This document shows positions 10,001 to 16,966 of a stretch of 20,258 bases of DNA, in pieces. Source of the stretch: a virus. The notes beneath the pieces are model-generated. The model was not told the DNA's origin. It searched no databases and saw only the letters and a program-made list of their open reading frames with translations. The stretch is from positions 13,934 through 34,191 of the IMG/VR virus record IMGVR_UViG_3300029319_000222, one strand, 5' to 3'. The translations under genes and the position numbers were made by a program. Numbering within the stretch: position 1 is the first letter of the stretch; each line of letters starts with the position of its first letter.

Positions 10001-13000
10001 GAGTAAGTGCTGGTTCAACAATCGGTGGAGATGTCTTCACAGTTAATTCTTATACTGCTGACAGATATAAGAGCGACATTCCATCAGTAGTAAATGGTAC
10101 CAGAGTATCTGATCTTCTTGACTTTAGACCAAGAGTAAGAGATTTTGATGCATCAGCAGCAACAATGTCTCCATTTACTTATGATGCAAGAGAGTTTTCA
10201 ACAAATTATAGATTTGTTGTCACACCAGAAGAAACTACTAGAGTTGGTCTTAGTTACTATCTTCCTAGAGTTGATTTAGTATCAATTAATCGTCTTGGTC
10301 AGGTAGAAGTTATTCAAGGAGAACCAGCGGAAGATCCTCAAATACCAGATCTTGCAGATGATGCAATGGAAGTTGCTCTTATTGCATATCCAGCATATCT
10401 TTTTAATCCTACTAAAGATGCGGGAATTCTGTTGAGAGACAACAGAAGATTCACAATGAGAGACATTGCGAAACTTGAAGAAAGAATTGAAAATCTTGAG
10501 GAAGTTACTTCTTTAAGTCTTCTTGAACTTAACACTGCTACGTTAGAAGTTACGGATGCAAACGGATTGAATAGATTTAAGTCAGGATTTATTGTTTCTG
10601 ACTTTAAAGATAAGTCTCTTGCAGATCCAAAATACACTAGACTAGACATTAACTCAGAACAAAATATGGGTATTTCACCCGTTGAGTTCTGGTCTATTAA
10701 TGCGGAACTCGGATGGGATCCTTCAGTCGATGTTGAAAATGATGATCTTGATGAAAATCTTCCATTATCTGATAAGAATATTCAGAAATCTGGAGATTTA
10801 CTTACACTTGCATATAAAGAGGTTAATTTCTTAGATCAACCACATGCAACTAATGTTGAAAATGTAAACCCATTTAATGTTATTGTTTATGTTGGTGGTA
10901 TTCAATTAACTCCACCATCCGACAACTGGACTCGTACAATTTATATTAATAATAAGAGAACAGAATCTACAGGTGCTAAATGGATACAACAGGCGTCTGT
11001 TCATACGGATGTTGATCAAAAAGTTGAATATGTAACCTACAAGAAGGGCAAAGGTAGAAATGAGAAGAAAACTAGAAAATTCGTTACCACAACTACCACA
11101 AAGACTACCACATATAAACCAAAACTTATAGGACCATCTAAAGAATTTGATTATGTTGAGAATGTCAAAATTACTAGTACTGTAGATCCATTTATGCGTT
11201 CTAGGGAAGTATACTTCCTTGCAAATGGTCTGAAACCAAATACAAAGCACTATCACTTCTTAGATAGTCAACAAGTTGATATTATTCCAAAGTTGGTTAA
11301 AATTGATATGCAGTCTGGAACTTTCCAGAAATATGAGAAAGTTGATATTTTTAAAGGTGGAAAGAAAATTGGTCATATGAAGCTCAAAGAACCAAATCAT
11401 AAATTTGGTAATCAAGTCACTAAGATGGGTGTTATCAATCCATCCACTTATGAAACATATAGCATCAATCCATATGACAAGAATGGTTCTGCACCACCAT
11501 CAAATTATTCTGCTACCTCTAAACTTCTTAATTTTGACCTTAAAAAGTTAGCAAATAAAGAGAATTTTTATGGATACATTACAAAAGGTTGTAAAATTGT
11601 AGGTAAAACAAGTGGAGCTGTTGCTAAGGTTAAAAACTTTGAATTAATTAGTGATAACTGGGGAGATATTTTAGCATGTTTCCACTTCCGTGATCCAAAT
11701 AAAAAACCAGCACCACCAGTAAAAGTTAAGAGTGGAACTAAGACAGTAAAAGTTACTGCTGTTCCTCCAGGTGTAACACCACTTCCAGGTTCTACTACAC
11801 AAGCATCAGAAGCTATTGGTAGTTATAGTGGTTCTGGTACTATTATTACACAAGAACAAGATATTGTTAAAGTCAGAAATCCACCCAAACCAAAGGCAAA
11901 GAAACCTAAGGTTGAAGTTACTGTTAAGGCACCACATAGAGACCCTCTTGCACAAACTTTCCTTGTTGATGGTACTGGAATATTCCTTACCTCATTTGAC
12001 TTATTCTTTGCAAAGAAAGATCCTAAAAAGAAAGTCTTTATTGAACTTAGAACAGTAGAATTAGGTACTCCCACAAACCTCCTTGTTCAAGATTTTACAC
12101 AAATTGCTTTAAATCCTAAGGATATTAAAATCTCCAATGATGCTTCTGCAGCAACAACTGTCAGATTCCCATCACCAGTATATCTTGAAGCGGATAGAGA
12201 ATATGCAATTGTTATTCTTGCACCTGCTTCCGATAAGTATGAGATGTGGACAGCAACTATGGGTCAGAAAACTGTTCAATCAGCAATTCTTCCTAACTCA
12301 GAAAATGTTGTTGTTGCTAAGCAATACATTGGTGGATCTCTATTTAAATCTCAAAATGGTACAATTTGGACTCCTAATCAGTACCAAGATTTAACTTTCA
12401 AAATCAGAAAGGCAGAGTTTGTCGAAAAAGGCACACTGATTGCATATAATAGTGGTATTGGACCTAAGGGTTCAAATTCCTCTGATCTTCCTAAGAATCC
12501 AATTGAACTTCTTCCAAGAAAGTTAAAAGTAAGATGTGAAGGTTCTACTGCAGCAGATTCTACAAACTTCACTCCAGGAACAATGGTTGGAGTTGATGGT
12601 AATAATGATTTATATGGATTTATTGAGAATGTTGGTGGTGGTCTTGTATTAGGTACAAATTCTGGAGAGATTGCAAATCCTGGTATTGGATATAGTGCTA
12701 GTGCAACTCCAGACCTAGTAAGTCTTTACACTCTTACTGGTAAGGGTAGTGGAGCAACTGCCAAAGTAACCACAAATGGAAGTGGTGAAGTTACTGAGAT
12801 TGATATTCTTACTCGCGGTGAAGGATATGCAGTTGGTGATTTGTTAGGAATCACAACAGCACATGTTCAAAAAGGTAGTGGTGCGATTTTCGCAGTCAAT
12901 AATATTGGTGTTACCAGTACTCTGTATCTGAATAACGTGCAGGGTGAACACTTCCCAGTAGGTGTACGACTTCAACGTTATACTACAGATTATCTCTTAA

Positions 13001-14418
13001 GTTCCAAGACTTCTGGTTCTGCAAACTTTGTTGTTGAATCATCATCAATAATTGATGATAGATTTGATGGCAATGTTATGAAGATTACTCAATACAATCA
13101 TGCACATCATGGTGCAAATAATGATATACAAATTGTTGATGTACAACCAGATAGAGAGAAAGTCAAAATAACTGCTAATTTTGGTAAAAATGCAACTGTT
13201 GTTTCTGTTGCAGATACAACACCATTTGCTACTTATGAAGGTATCTCAACTTCTGGCGGATATGCAAAAATTTCGAATGAAATTGTTGAATATAGTGGCA
13301 TTAGTAATACTTCAGGTAATGCTGGTACTTTAACCATTGTTAAGAGAGGAGTTGATTCTACAACTCAAACTGCACATGATACTAGTGATTTTATTCAACC
13401 ATATGAAGTTGGTGGAGTTAATTTGAGAAGAATTAACACAACTCATGATTTGCCTGCGACTTACTACGTTGATGATAATGATAATATCGATCATTATCAT
13501 TTAAGATTTAATAGAAGTACTTCATATTCTAGTAGAGATGCTGGTGGAAGTATGATAAACTTCAATGGACAAAAGGCAGTTGGTAATAATAATGTTGGAA
13601 TTTCGCAAAACTACCAATTTAGTTCTCTTACCGCACAGTTTAATTATATTACTCCAGGAAAAGGTACTAAAATTAAAGCGTTAGTAAGAACCATTTCTGG
13701 AACTAGTGCTGGCGGAAATGAAGTTTCATTCATTGATCAAGGTTATGAACCAATCAATATTAATAAAGTAAAACATTTTGATACTCCTAGATTGGTTGCA
13801 TCAAATGTTAATGAAACAGAACAACTTACAACACTGCCTAGAAATAAGTCATTGACTTTACGTGTTGATTTTTCATCAAAAGATAAGAATCTTTCCCCAG
13901 TAATGGATATTCAGAATGCAACTTGGGTTCTTGGTAGAAATAAAATTAACCATCCAGTTGATGATTATGTTAACGATGCTAGAGCAAACACTTTAAACAA
14001 TGATCCTCATAGCACTGCCTTTGTTACAAGAATGGTATCTCTTGAAGAACCTGCAACTAGCTTGAAAGTTTATGTTGCAGCGTGTGTACAGGAGTTTGCA
14101 GATATGAGAGTTCTTTATAGACTTCATAGGTCAGATTCTGCAGAAATTGATCAAGCATTTGTTCCATTCCCTGGTTTTGATAATACCAAAGATACTGACG
14201 GTGATGGATATGGAGATCAAATTATTGATCCAGTTAAAAATAGTGGAAGACCAGATGCTAAAATGTCTGCAAATGATCCAGAAACTTTCTCAGAATATCA
14301 ATTCTCTGTAAATAATCTGGAACAATTTGATGGATTTAGTATTAAGATTGTTACTTCTTCCACTAACGAGTCCACACCAGTTAAACTGAAGGACTTTAGA
14401 TGTATCGCACTCGCATAA
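7045..14418 (+). CDS. DUF4815-type giant tail/baseplate structural protein
   Basis: A 2457-residue virion protein of the DUF4815 type common in marine T4-like phages. The N-terminus carries the family signature: a YYDDFD segment near residue 13, then KPGFPVQARELTGLQSILQ (about 28-46) and FKEGSMVIPGG. A second landmark is RDIAKLEERIENLE (1139-1152), probably a short coiled coil, followed by TSLSLLE. DPFMRSR and GLKPNTKHYHF lie near 1376-1400. A Lys/Thr-rich stretch (about 1328-1361) and a Pro/Lys-rich linker (about 1552-1632) precede a DPLAQTFLVD segment (1633 on) that runs to about 1795 and resembles a widespread phage tail domain. GE-x-I...SGA modules and two G-x-G-Y repeats are scattered through it. 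Near the C-terminus is an acidic D-x-D-x-D-G loop (2383-2391), and the protein ends in CIALA. It probably forms peripheral baseplate or fibre structure where T4 has genes 9-12. The family assignment rests on remembered motifs; the exact role is inferred. Confidence 0.85.
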   Translation: MPQKTNLNVNPYYDDFDKDNNFYKVLFKPGFPVQARELTGLQSILQNQIESFGTHMFKEGSMVIPGGITCDNEFTTIKVNETHLGLDISIYLDALINANDGKGTEVRGQDTDITATIKGYVLPPNEDAEEITLFVKYNTSAEDGETEFFANSEVLLIEENVTYGNTTLNAGDTILSLVANDASNIGYSVGVAAGVYFIRGYFVDVPDTQIVLDLYDNQPSYRVGFEVLEQVVNSDQDISLNDNAKGFTNFAAPGADRFKLSTRLTKKGLQDFNDTNFIELVKIDNGEIKKLEAKTEYNFIKDYFAKRTFEESGNYAVDNFTVDVLDSLNNETGGAGLFAENQLTDEGNSPSDDLMCIKVSAGTAYVKGYDVDLVGSTIIDVPKPRTTKSIAETRVPFQMGSLLKVHNVTGVPYISIGTQAGQNTSDNVIELFDRIRNTATNNAGTGRKIGEARIYWYGVSDAAYEGATTNWDLYLFDVQTYTDVYVSSNISNNNVIPLGSYVRGLSSGATGYIDSKRSPLCMSLTQTSGVFQRGEQVIVNEIEEYTFGVTAVEEFTVEDIKSVYQDSTGLDSNIQRDFIADTILYEKGLPDFSKNDKLIVSGSNTGRVPGRFFAGVTGIKTGAILKYQNASGSDPNFNVITGINATGNELDLAQGANNSITGIFNNNVTNGESNFSLMVPKILNSQQSGLYAELPRFTVSSVDLSDAELSITRQITGQSTDSNGQMTLSVADFLGGSVGINSVFFQSFDAERYSIHYSNGTTESLTSDQFTYGATQITFKGLTASQSNVTVIGTLLKTDVTHKTNDYVKSNIVSITRTTGKSPATAGLTTSKFYGLRIEDEEISLNTADVVNVVAVYESTNDAAPVLDSLTFATGLALDQSVIIGEKIVGQDSRAIGQVVNVTATTVEYVPLNDNDFAVGEEVLFKSSSLNLLIQETTPGSYVDRTDNYFLDKANTNQIVDYSRIRRRDGFAIPTKQLQIIYNQYRVSAGSTIGGDVFTVNSYTADRYKSDIPSVVNGTRVSDLLDFRPRVRDFDASAATMSPFTYDAREFSTNYRFVVTPEETTRVGLSYYLPRVDLVSINRLGQVEVIQGEPAEDPQIPDLADDAMEVALIAYPAYLFNPTKDAGILLRDNRRFTMRDIAKLEERIENLEEVTSLSLLELNTATLEVTDANGLNRFKSGFIVSDFKDKSLADPKYTRLDINSEQNMGISPVEFWSINAELGWDPSVDVENDDLDENLPLSDKNIQKSGDLLTLAYKEVNFLDQPHATNVENVNPFNVIVYVGGIQLTPPSDNWTRTIYINNKRTESTGAKWIQQASVHTDVDQKVEYVTYKKGKGRNEKKTRKFVTTTTTKTTTYKPKLIGPSKEFDYVENVKITSTVDPFMRSREVYFLANGLKPNTKHYHFLDSQQVDIIPKLVKIDMQSGTFQKYEKVDIFKGGKKIGHMKLKEPNHKFGNQVTKMGVINPSTYETYSINPYDKNGSAPPSNYSATSKLLNFDLKKLANKENFYGYITKGCKIVGKTSGAVAKVKNFELISDNWGDILACFHFRDPNKKPAPPVKVKSGTKTVKVTAVPPGVTPLPGSTTQASEAIGSYSGSGTIITQEQDIVKVRNPPKPKAKKPKVEVTVKAPHRDPLAQTFLVDGTGIFLTSFDLFFAKKDPKKKVFIELRTVELGTPTNLLVQDFTQIALNPKDIKISNDASAATTVRFPSPVYLEADREYAIVILAPASDKYEMWTATMGQKTVQSAILPNSENVVVAKQYIGGSLFKSQNGTIWTPNQYQDLTFKIRKAEFVEKGTLIAYNSGIGPKGSNSSDLPKNPIELLPRKLKVRCEGSTAADSTNFTPGTMVGVDGNNDLYGFIENVGGGLVLGTNSGEIANPGIGYSASATPDLVSLYTLTGKGSGATAKVTTNGSGEVTEIDILTRGEGYAVGDLLGITTAHVQKGSGAIFAVNNIGVTSTLYLNNVQGEHFPVGVRLQRYTTDYLLSSKTSGSANFVVESSSIIDDRFDGNVMKITQYNHAHHGANNDIQIVDVQPDREKVKITANFGKNATVVSVADTTPFATYEGISTSGGYAKISNEIVEYSGISNTSGNAGTLTIVKRGVDSTTQTAHDTSDFIQPYEVGGVNLRRINTTHDLPATYYVDDNDNIDHYHLRFNRSTSYSSRDAGGSMINFNGQKAVGNNNVGISQNYQFSSLTAQFNYITPGKGTKIKALVRTISGTSAGGNEVSFIDQGYEPININKVKHFDTPRLVASNVNETEQLTTLPRNKSLTLRVDFSSKDKNLSPVMDIQNATWVLGRNKINHPVDDYVNDARANTLNNDPHSTAFVTRMVSLEEPATSLKVYVAACVQEFADMRVLYRLHRSDSAEIDQAFVPFPGFDNTKDTDGDGYGDQIIDPVKNSGRPDAKMSANDPETFSEYQFSVNNLEQFDGFSIKIVTSSTNESTPVKLKDFRCIALA
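14191..14217 (+). other. Acidic DxDxDG calcium-type loop near the C-terminus of the DUF4815 protein
   Basis: Residues 2383-2391 read DTDGDGYGD, the spacing seen in thrombospondin type-3 and related calcium loops, followed by Asp 2395. The final acidic ligand is one residue later than in the canonical 12-residue loop, so the match is near, not perfect. Confidence 0.5.
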
Positions 14419-14419
14419 C

Positions 14420-14644
14420 ATGCCACACCCAGAATATGAAGACTTGATTCCTGTTGAGGGACACAAAAACTTGTACCGAGACAGGAATACTGGTTCTATT
14501 GTCAATACCGACAAAAGTAACTACAATAACTATATGAAAGTGAAACGGTTGAAACAGACAGAAAAGGAGGAACTTGATACAATCAAGGCTGATATAGAAG
14601 AAATCAAATCCTTACTACGGGAGCTTACTAATGGATCCAGATAG
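14420..14644 (+). CDS. Small conserved phage protein, 74 residues
   Basis: The product has a compact N-terminal part (PEYEDLIPVEGHKNLYRD, residues 4-21, then a TGSIVNTD segment) and a charged C-terminal helix (about 44-70) with Leu/Ile spacing typical of a short coiled coil. I recall similar small proteins in this part of marine T4-like genomes, but no function is known to me. Its ATG is one base after the stop of the DUF4815 gene, and its 3' end overlaps the next gene by 14 bases, so it should be translated as part of the same late message. No Shine-Dalgarno sequence is evident, suggesting coupling to the gene upstream. A small assembly or adaptor protein is possible; this is a guess from location. 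Confidence 0.8.
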   Translation: MPHPEYEDLIPVEGHKNLYRDRNTGSIVNTDKSNYNNYMKVKRLKQTEKEELDTIKADIEEIKSLLRELTNGSR

Positions 14645-14810
14645 CATAAAGTTGAGTGGACTTTCTAAAGAATTTGCATATCAAAAAATAGCAAATGAAT
14701 TAGATAATTGTGACAGTGTTTCTTTAATGAGAGATATTGCAAAATCTTACGCAAAACTTTATTTGAAGCAGCAAGAAGTAGTTGCTGGACTAGGACTTGA
14801 AGGAATATAA
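14631..14810 (+). CDS. Small phage protein, 59 residues, overlapping its upstream neighbour
   Basis: An ATG at 14631 opens 59 codons ending at the TAA at 14808-14810. A GGAG at 14620-14623, 7 bases before the ATG, is one of the better ribosome binding sites in the window and supports this start. The product begins MDPDSIKLSGLSKEFAYQKI and continues as a probably all-helical, charged protein with a YAKLYLKQQE segment near residues 40-49. Small proteins of this look occur near structural genes in other marine T4-like phages as I recall, with no known function. It overlaps the 74-residue gene by 14 bases in another frame. Its last codons overlap the second late promoter, so it ends the transcription unit that starts upstream of gp8. 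Confidence 0.75.
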   Translation: MDPDSIKLSGLSKEFAYQKIANELDNCDSVSLMRDIAKSYAKLYLKQQEVVAGLGLEGI

Positions 14811-14813
14811 ATA
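14806..14813 (+). promoter_or_regulatory. T4-type late promoter upstream of the 75-residue gene
   Basis: An exact TATAAATA octamer spans the stop codon of the 59-residue gene. By T4 late-promoter geometry transcription would start near 14820, about 20 bases before the ATG at 14840. It would drive the 75-residue protein, the fibre-like protein and probably the run on to gp13-gp16, since no other exact octamer was found between here and the right edge. A near match (TATAAATG) at 14835-14842 contains the start codon itself and is not counted as a promoter. Confidence 0.78.
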
Positions 14814-14839
14814 TTTCTACAATCCTGAACTGTATATAA

Positions 14840-15067
14840 ATGGCTGAAATTAAAGTCAGAGTAGGGGCGAAACCAGCAACAAAAGTTATTTCTTCACTTG
14901 CTGGTGCTCAAGGTCTGTCTTTGGCTGAGCTGAGTGATGTTAATGCCAGTAACTTATTAAATGGCATGGTTCTTGTATATAACAGCAGCACAAAGAAATG
15001 GGATGCGACGCTGACGCTTACCCCAGGTGCGACGCAGAATTTAGACATCAACGGAGGAAGCTTCTAA
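14840..15067 (+). CDS. Small structural-type protein, 75 residues
   Basis: The product starts MAEIKVRVGAKPATKVIS. Its middle reads like a compact phage tail motif (LSLAELSDVNASNLLNGMVL, residues 26-45, then a YNSSTKKWDA segment), of the sort seen in phage fibre proteins where short segments flank a repeat. It ends in DINGGSF, which resembles the DGGTF ending of the next, much larger gene. It sits first after a late promoter, with no clear Shine-Dalgarno sequence, and its stop is one base before the next ATG. I infer a small virion component or a partner of the 566-residue protein. I do not recognise a named family. Confidence 0.75.
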   Translation: MAEIKVRVGAKPATKVISSLAGAQGLSLAELSDVNASNLLNGMVLVYNSSTKKWDATLTLTPGATQNLDINGGSF

Positions 15068-15068
15068 A

Positions 15069-16769
15069 ATGGCAAGTATTATTAGGATCAAAAGATCCTC
15101 AGGCACTTCTAAACCATCAAGCCTGCAGTGGGGTGAATTTGGATATGTAACTGGTATTGGTAGTTATGGGGGAACTAACCAATATAAGGACAGAATTTTC
15201 TTAGGAGATGATGGTACTAATGCCAACCCAGTAGGTGGATTTTATTACACCTCAATGATGGAGCACACCCCAGGTGCTATCCAGGGTGTTCAAAATACAA
15301 GAAATTCAGATAATGGTGTTGTTGCTGTTCTTGCTCCATCATCAAATAGTGGTTTAGGTGGAGCAGATTCACTTAAAGTTGATCAGTGGAACGTAGATAA
15401 TATAAGAATTGATGGAAACGTAATTTCATCAACAGACACTGATGGTGATATTGATCTCGATCCTAATGGTTCTGGTGAGGTCCACATCCCAGACGATACA
15501 TTCCTGTCATTTGGTGATGATAAAGATGCAAAAATTGAATATGATGAAGACGGTGTTAATCAGTTAACCTTTACTGGTGCTGATATAAGAATCAATATTG
15601 CAACAGAGTCTGATACCAAAGATACTGGTGCTCTGATTGTTGAGGGTGGTGTTGGTATTGAGAAAAACCTCAACGTTGGAGGAAATCTCAATCTTGAAGG
15701 TGGTGCCGTCATCGATGACATCAAAATTCAAGATAATGTCATATCTTCACTCTCCGATAGTAGTGACACTCTATACTTAGATCCGTATCCTGATGGATTA
15801 AGTAATGAGGGTACTGTTATTATTAAAGGTAGTCTTCAAGTTGATGGTACAACAACATCGATTAATTCTACAACATCAACACTAAATGATCCAATTTTTC
15901 ACATTGGTGATTTAACTAGTGAAAGAACCGTAATGACAACGGTTGTTTCTGGTGTTAGTACTATCAGATTAGATTCTGTTGTTGGTATCAATACTGGTGA
16001 TATTGTATCTGGTAATGCAGGTCTGAATGCAGGTGCTGCAAATACGGTTTCATCATATGATACTGCAAATAAGATTATTACTCTGCAGGATGCCACTATT
16101 TCTGGTATTGCAACTGCAACTCAATTAACTATTACTCATGCATTTGATACTAATACCGATAGAGGTATTTCTTTTGCATATAATGACAGTCAATCACAAG
16201 TTGGTGGTGGAACCACTGGCAATAAGACTGGTTTCTTTGGATATATTGACCAAGGAAATGTTGGAAGTGGAGCAACAAACAGATCTTGGACCTATATTCC
16301 AGAAGCAACTATTGCAAATAGTCTTGTAAGTGGAACAAGAGGATACTTAGATATCAAAGGTATCTACTACCAGACCGGTGATTTTAATCACAATGGAATG
16401 GTTTATTTTGACGTTGATGGTCTTCAGACTTCAACGAACGCACCATCTTCTGCAGTTTCTGCTTCTAAGCAAGTAATGACTGCAATCACGAAGAGAGTCT
16501 TGAATCTTCCTAGTAATGTCACTTTAGCAGAAGGTGATATTGTTAGACAAGATACTAGCGATGCATATGGTGTTGTTGAAAGTGCAGTAAGTAATGCTGC
16601 TACAGTTCCTCTTGTTGGTGTTGAAGGAACTTTCAATACTACAAATAATTTGAGAAAAGAAGGTGATAATGGATTTATTGCAAATCTATCCGTAGTTCCT
16701 AGTAGTGTTGGTGTGATATATACTGATAGACCACATTGGACCGATACTCTTGATGGAGGTACTTTCTGA
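15069..16769 (+). CDS. Fibre-like virion structural protein, 566 residues
   Basis: The N-terminus (IIRIKRSSGTSKPSSLQWGE, residues 4-23) is the sort that opens many marine phage structural or fibre proteins. Further landmarks are an acidic TDTDGDIDLDPNGSGEV stretch (122-138), LSFGDDKDAKIEYDEDG (146-162), a run of Gly/Asn beta-type turns (185-225), a DGTTTSINSTTS segment followed by NDPIFHIGD (259-281), and DRGISFAYND then GFFGY (about 363-390). This order matches proteins annotated as tail-fibre-like or structural in T4-like cyanophages, as I recall them. The ATG has GGAGG 11 bases upstream (15053-15057). It lies two genes before gp13, where T4 encodes the short tail fibre and fibritin, so a fibre or whisker role is plausible but is inferred from position. 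It ends in LDGGTF. Confidence 0.85.
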   Translation: MASIIRIKRSSGTSKPSSLQWGEFGYVTGIGSYGGTNQYKDRIFLGDDGTNANPVGGFYYTSMMEHTPGAIQGVQNTRNSDNGVVAVLAPSSNSGLGGADSLKVDQWNVDNIRIDGNVISSTDTDGDIDLDPNGSGEVHIPDDTFLSFGDDKDAKIEYDEDGVNQLTFTGADIRINIATESDTKDTGALIVEGGVGIEKNLNVGGNLNLEGGAVIDDIKIQDNVISSLSDSSDTLYLDPYPDGLSNEGTVIIKGSLQVDGTTTSINSTTSTLNDPIFHIGDLTSERTVMTTVVSGVSTIRLDSVVGINTGDIVSGNAGLNAGAANTVSSYDTANKIITLQDATISGIATATQLTITHAFDTNTDRGISFAYNDSQSQVGGGTTGNKTGFFGYIDQGNVGSGATNRSWTYIPEATIANSLVSGTRGYLDIKGIYYQTGDFNHNGMVYFDVDGLQTSTNAPSSAVSASKQVMTAITKRVLNLPSNVTLAEGDIVRQDTSDAYGVVESAVSNAATVPLVGVEGTFNTTNNLRKEGDNGFIANLSVVPSSVGVIYTDRPHWTDTLDGGTF

Positions 16770-16773
16770 TAAT

Positions 16774-16965
16774 ATGGAAAATCAAGGTGAAGTGGATGTA
16801 AATGTTCTTGTTAAACTTTATAATTCAAAATTAGCAGCATTAACAAATCAAAATGTTCTTCTTGAGGCAAAACTTACCACTTTGTCTCAAGACTTTCGTG
16901 AAAAATATGAAGAATTGAAGCAAGAAAATGCTCAATTAAAATCAAAGTTAGAAGTCCAGGAGTAA
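16774..16965 (+). CDS. Small coiled-coil protein, 63 residues
   Basis: The chosen start is the ATG at 16774, four bases after the previous stop. An in-frame ATG at 16750 would add eight residues and overlap the fibre-like gene by 20 bases, and I consider it less likely. The product is almost wholly helical, with heptad-like Leu/Ile/Val spacing from LVKLYNSKLAAL onward and a charged C-terminal half (residues about 38-63) rich in Glu, Lys and Gln. No cysteine, membrane segment or signal peptide is seen. The last codons contain the AGGAG that serves as the ribosome binding site of gp13, so the two genes are tightly linked. It may be a small trimerising or scaffolding partner of neck or fibre proteins; the function is not recognised. 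Confidence 0.75.
   Translation: MENQGEVDVNVLVKLYNSKLAALTNQNVLLEAKLTTLSQDFREKYEELKQENAQLKSKLEVQE
16958..16963 (+). promoter_or_regulatory. Ribosome binding site of gp13
   Basis: AGGAGT lies 3 bases before the gp13 ATG at 16967, inside the last codons of the coiled-coil gene. It is a strong Shine-Dalgarno match in a window where most genes have none, and it fixes the gp13 start. Confidence 0.7.
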
Positions 16966-16966
16966 T

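Noticed and set aside
10338-11256. Two - strand open frames (103 and 116 codons) opposite the DUF4815 gene
   Set aside because: Both lie wholly inside a well-supported + strand gene, have no late promoter or ribosome site, and look like shadows of its codon bias.
11816-12394. Out-of-frame + strand open frames of 80 and 85 codons inside the DUF4815 gene
   Set aside because: Their products are Leu/Gln/His-rich frame-shift readings of the conserved DPLAQTFLVD region. The main frame carries the conserved domain.
14420-14500. Possible NUMOD4-like homing-endonuclease motif in the 74-residue protein
   Set aside because: The VEGHKNLYRD...GSIVN pattern is loosely similar, but the protein is far too short, lacks any nuclease motif and sits in a structural operon.
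14835-14842. TATAAATG as a third late promoter
   Set aside because: It differs from the octamer at the last base, and that base belongs to the start codon of the gene it would drive, leaving no leader.
16750-16773. Alternative earlier start for the coiled-coil gene
   Set aside because: It would overlap the end of the fibre-like gene by 20 bases and add residues that merely read the conserved DGGTF coding region in another frame. The ATG at 16774 fits the tight gene packing better.
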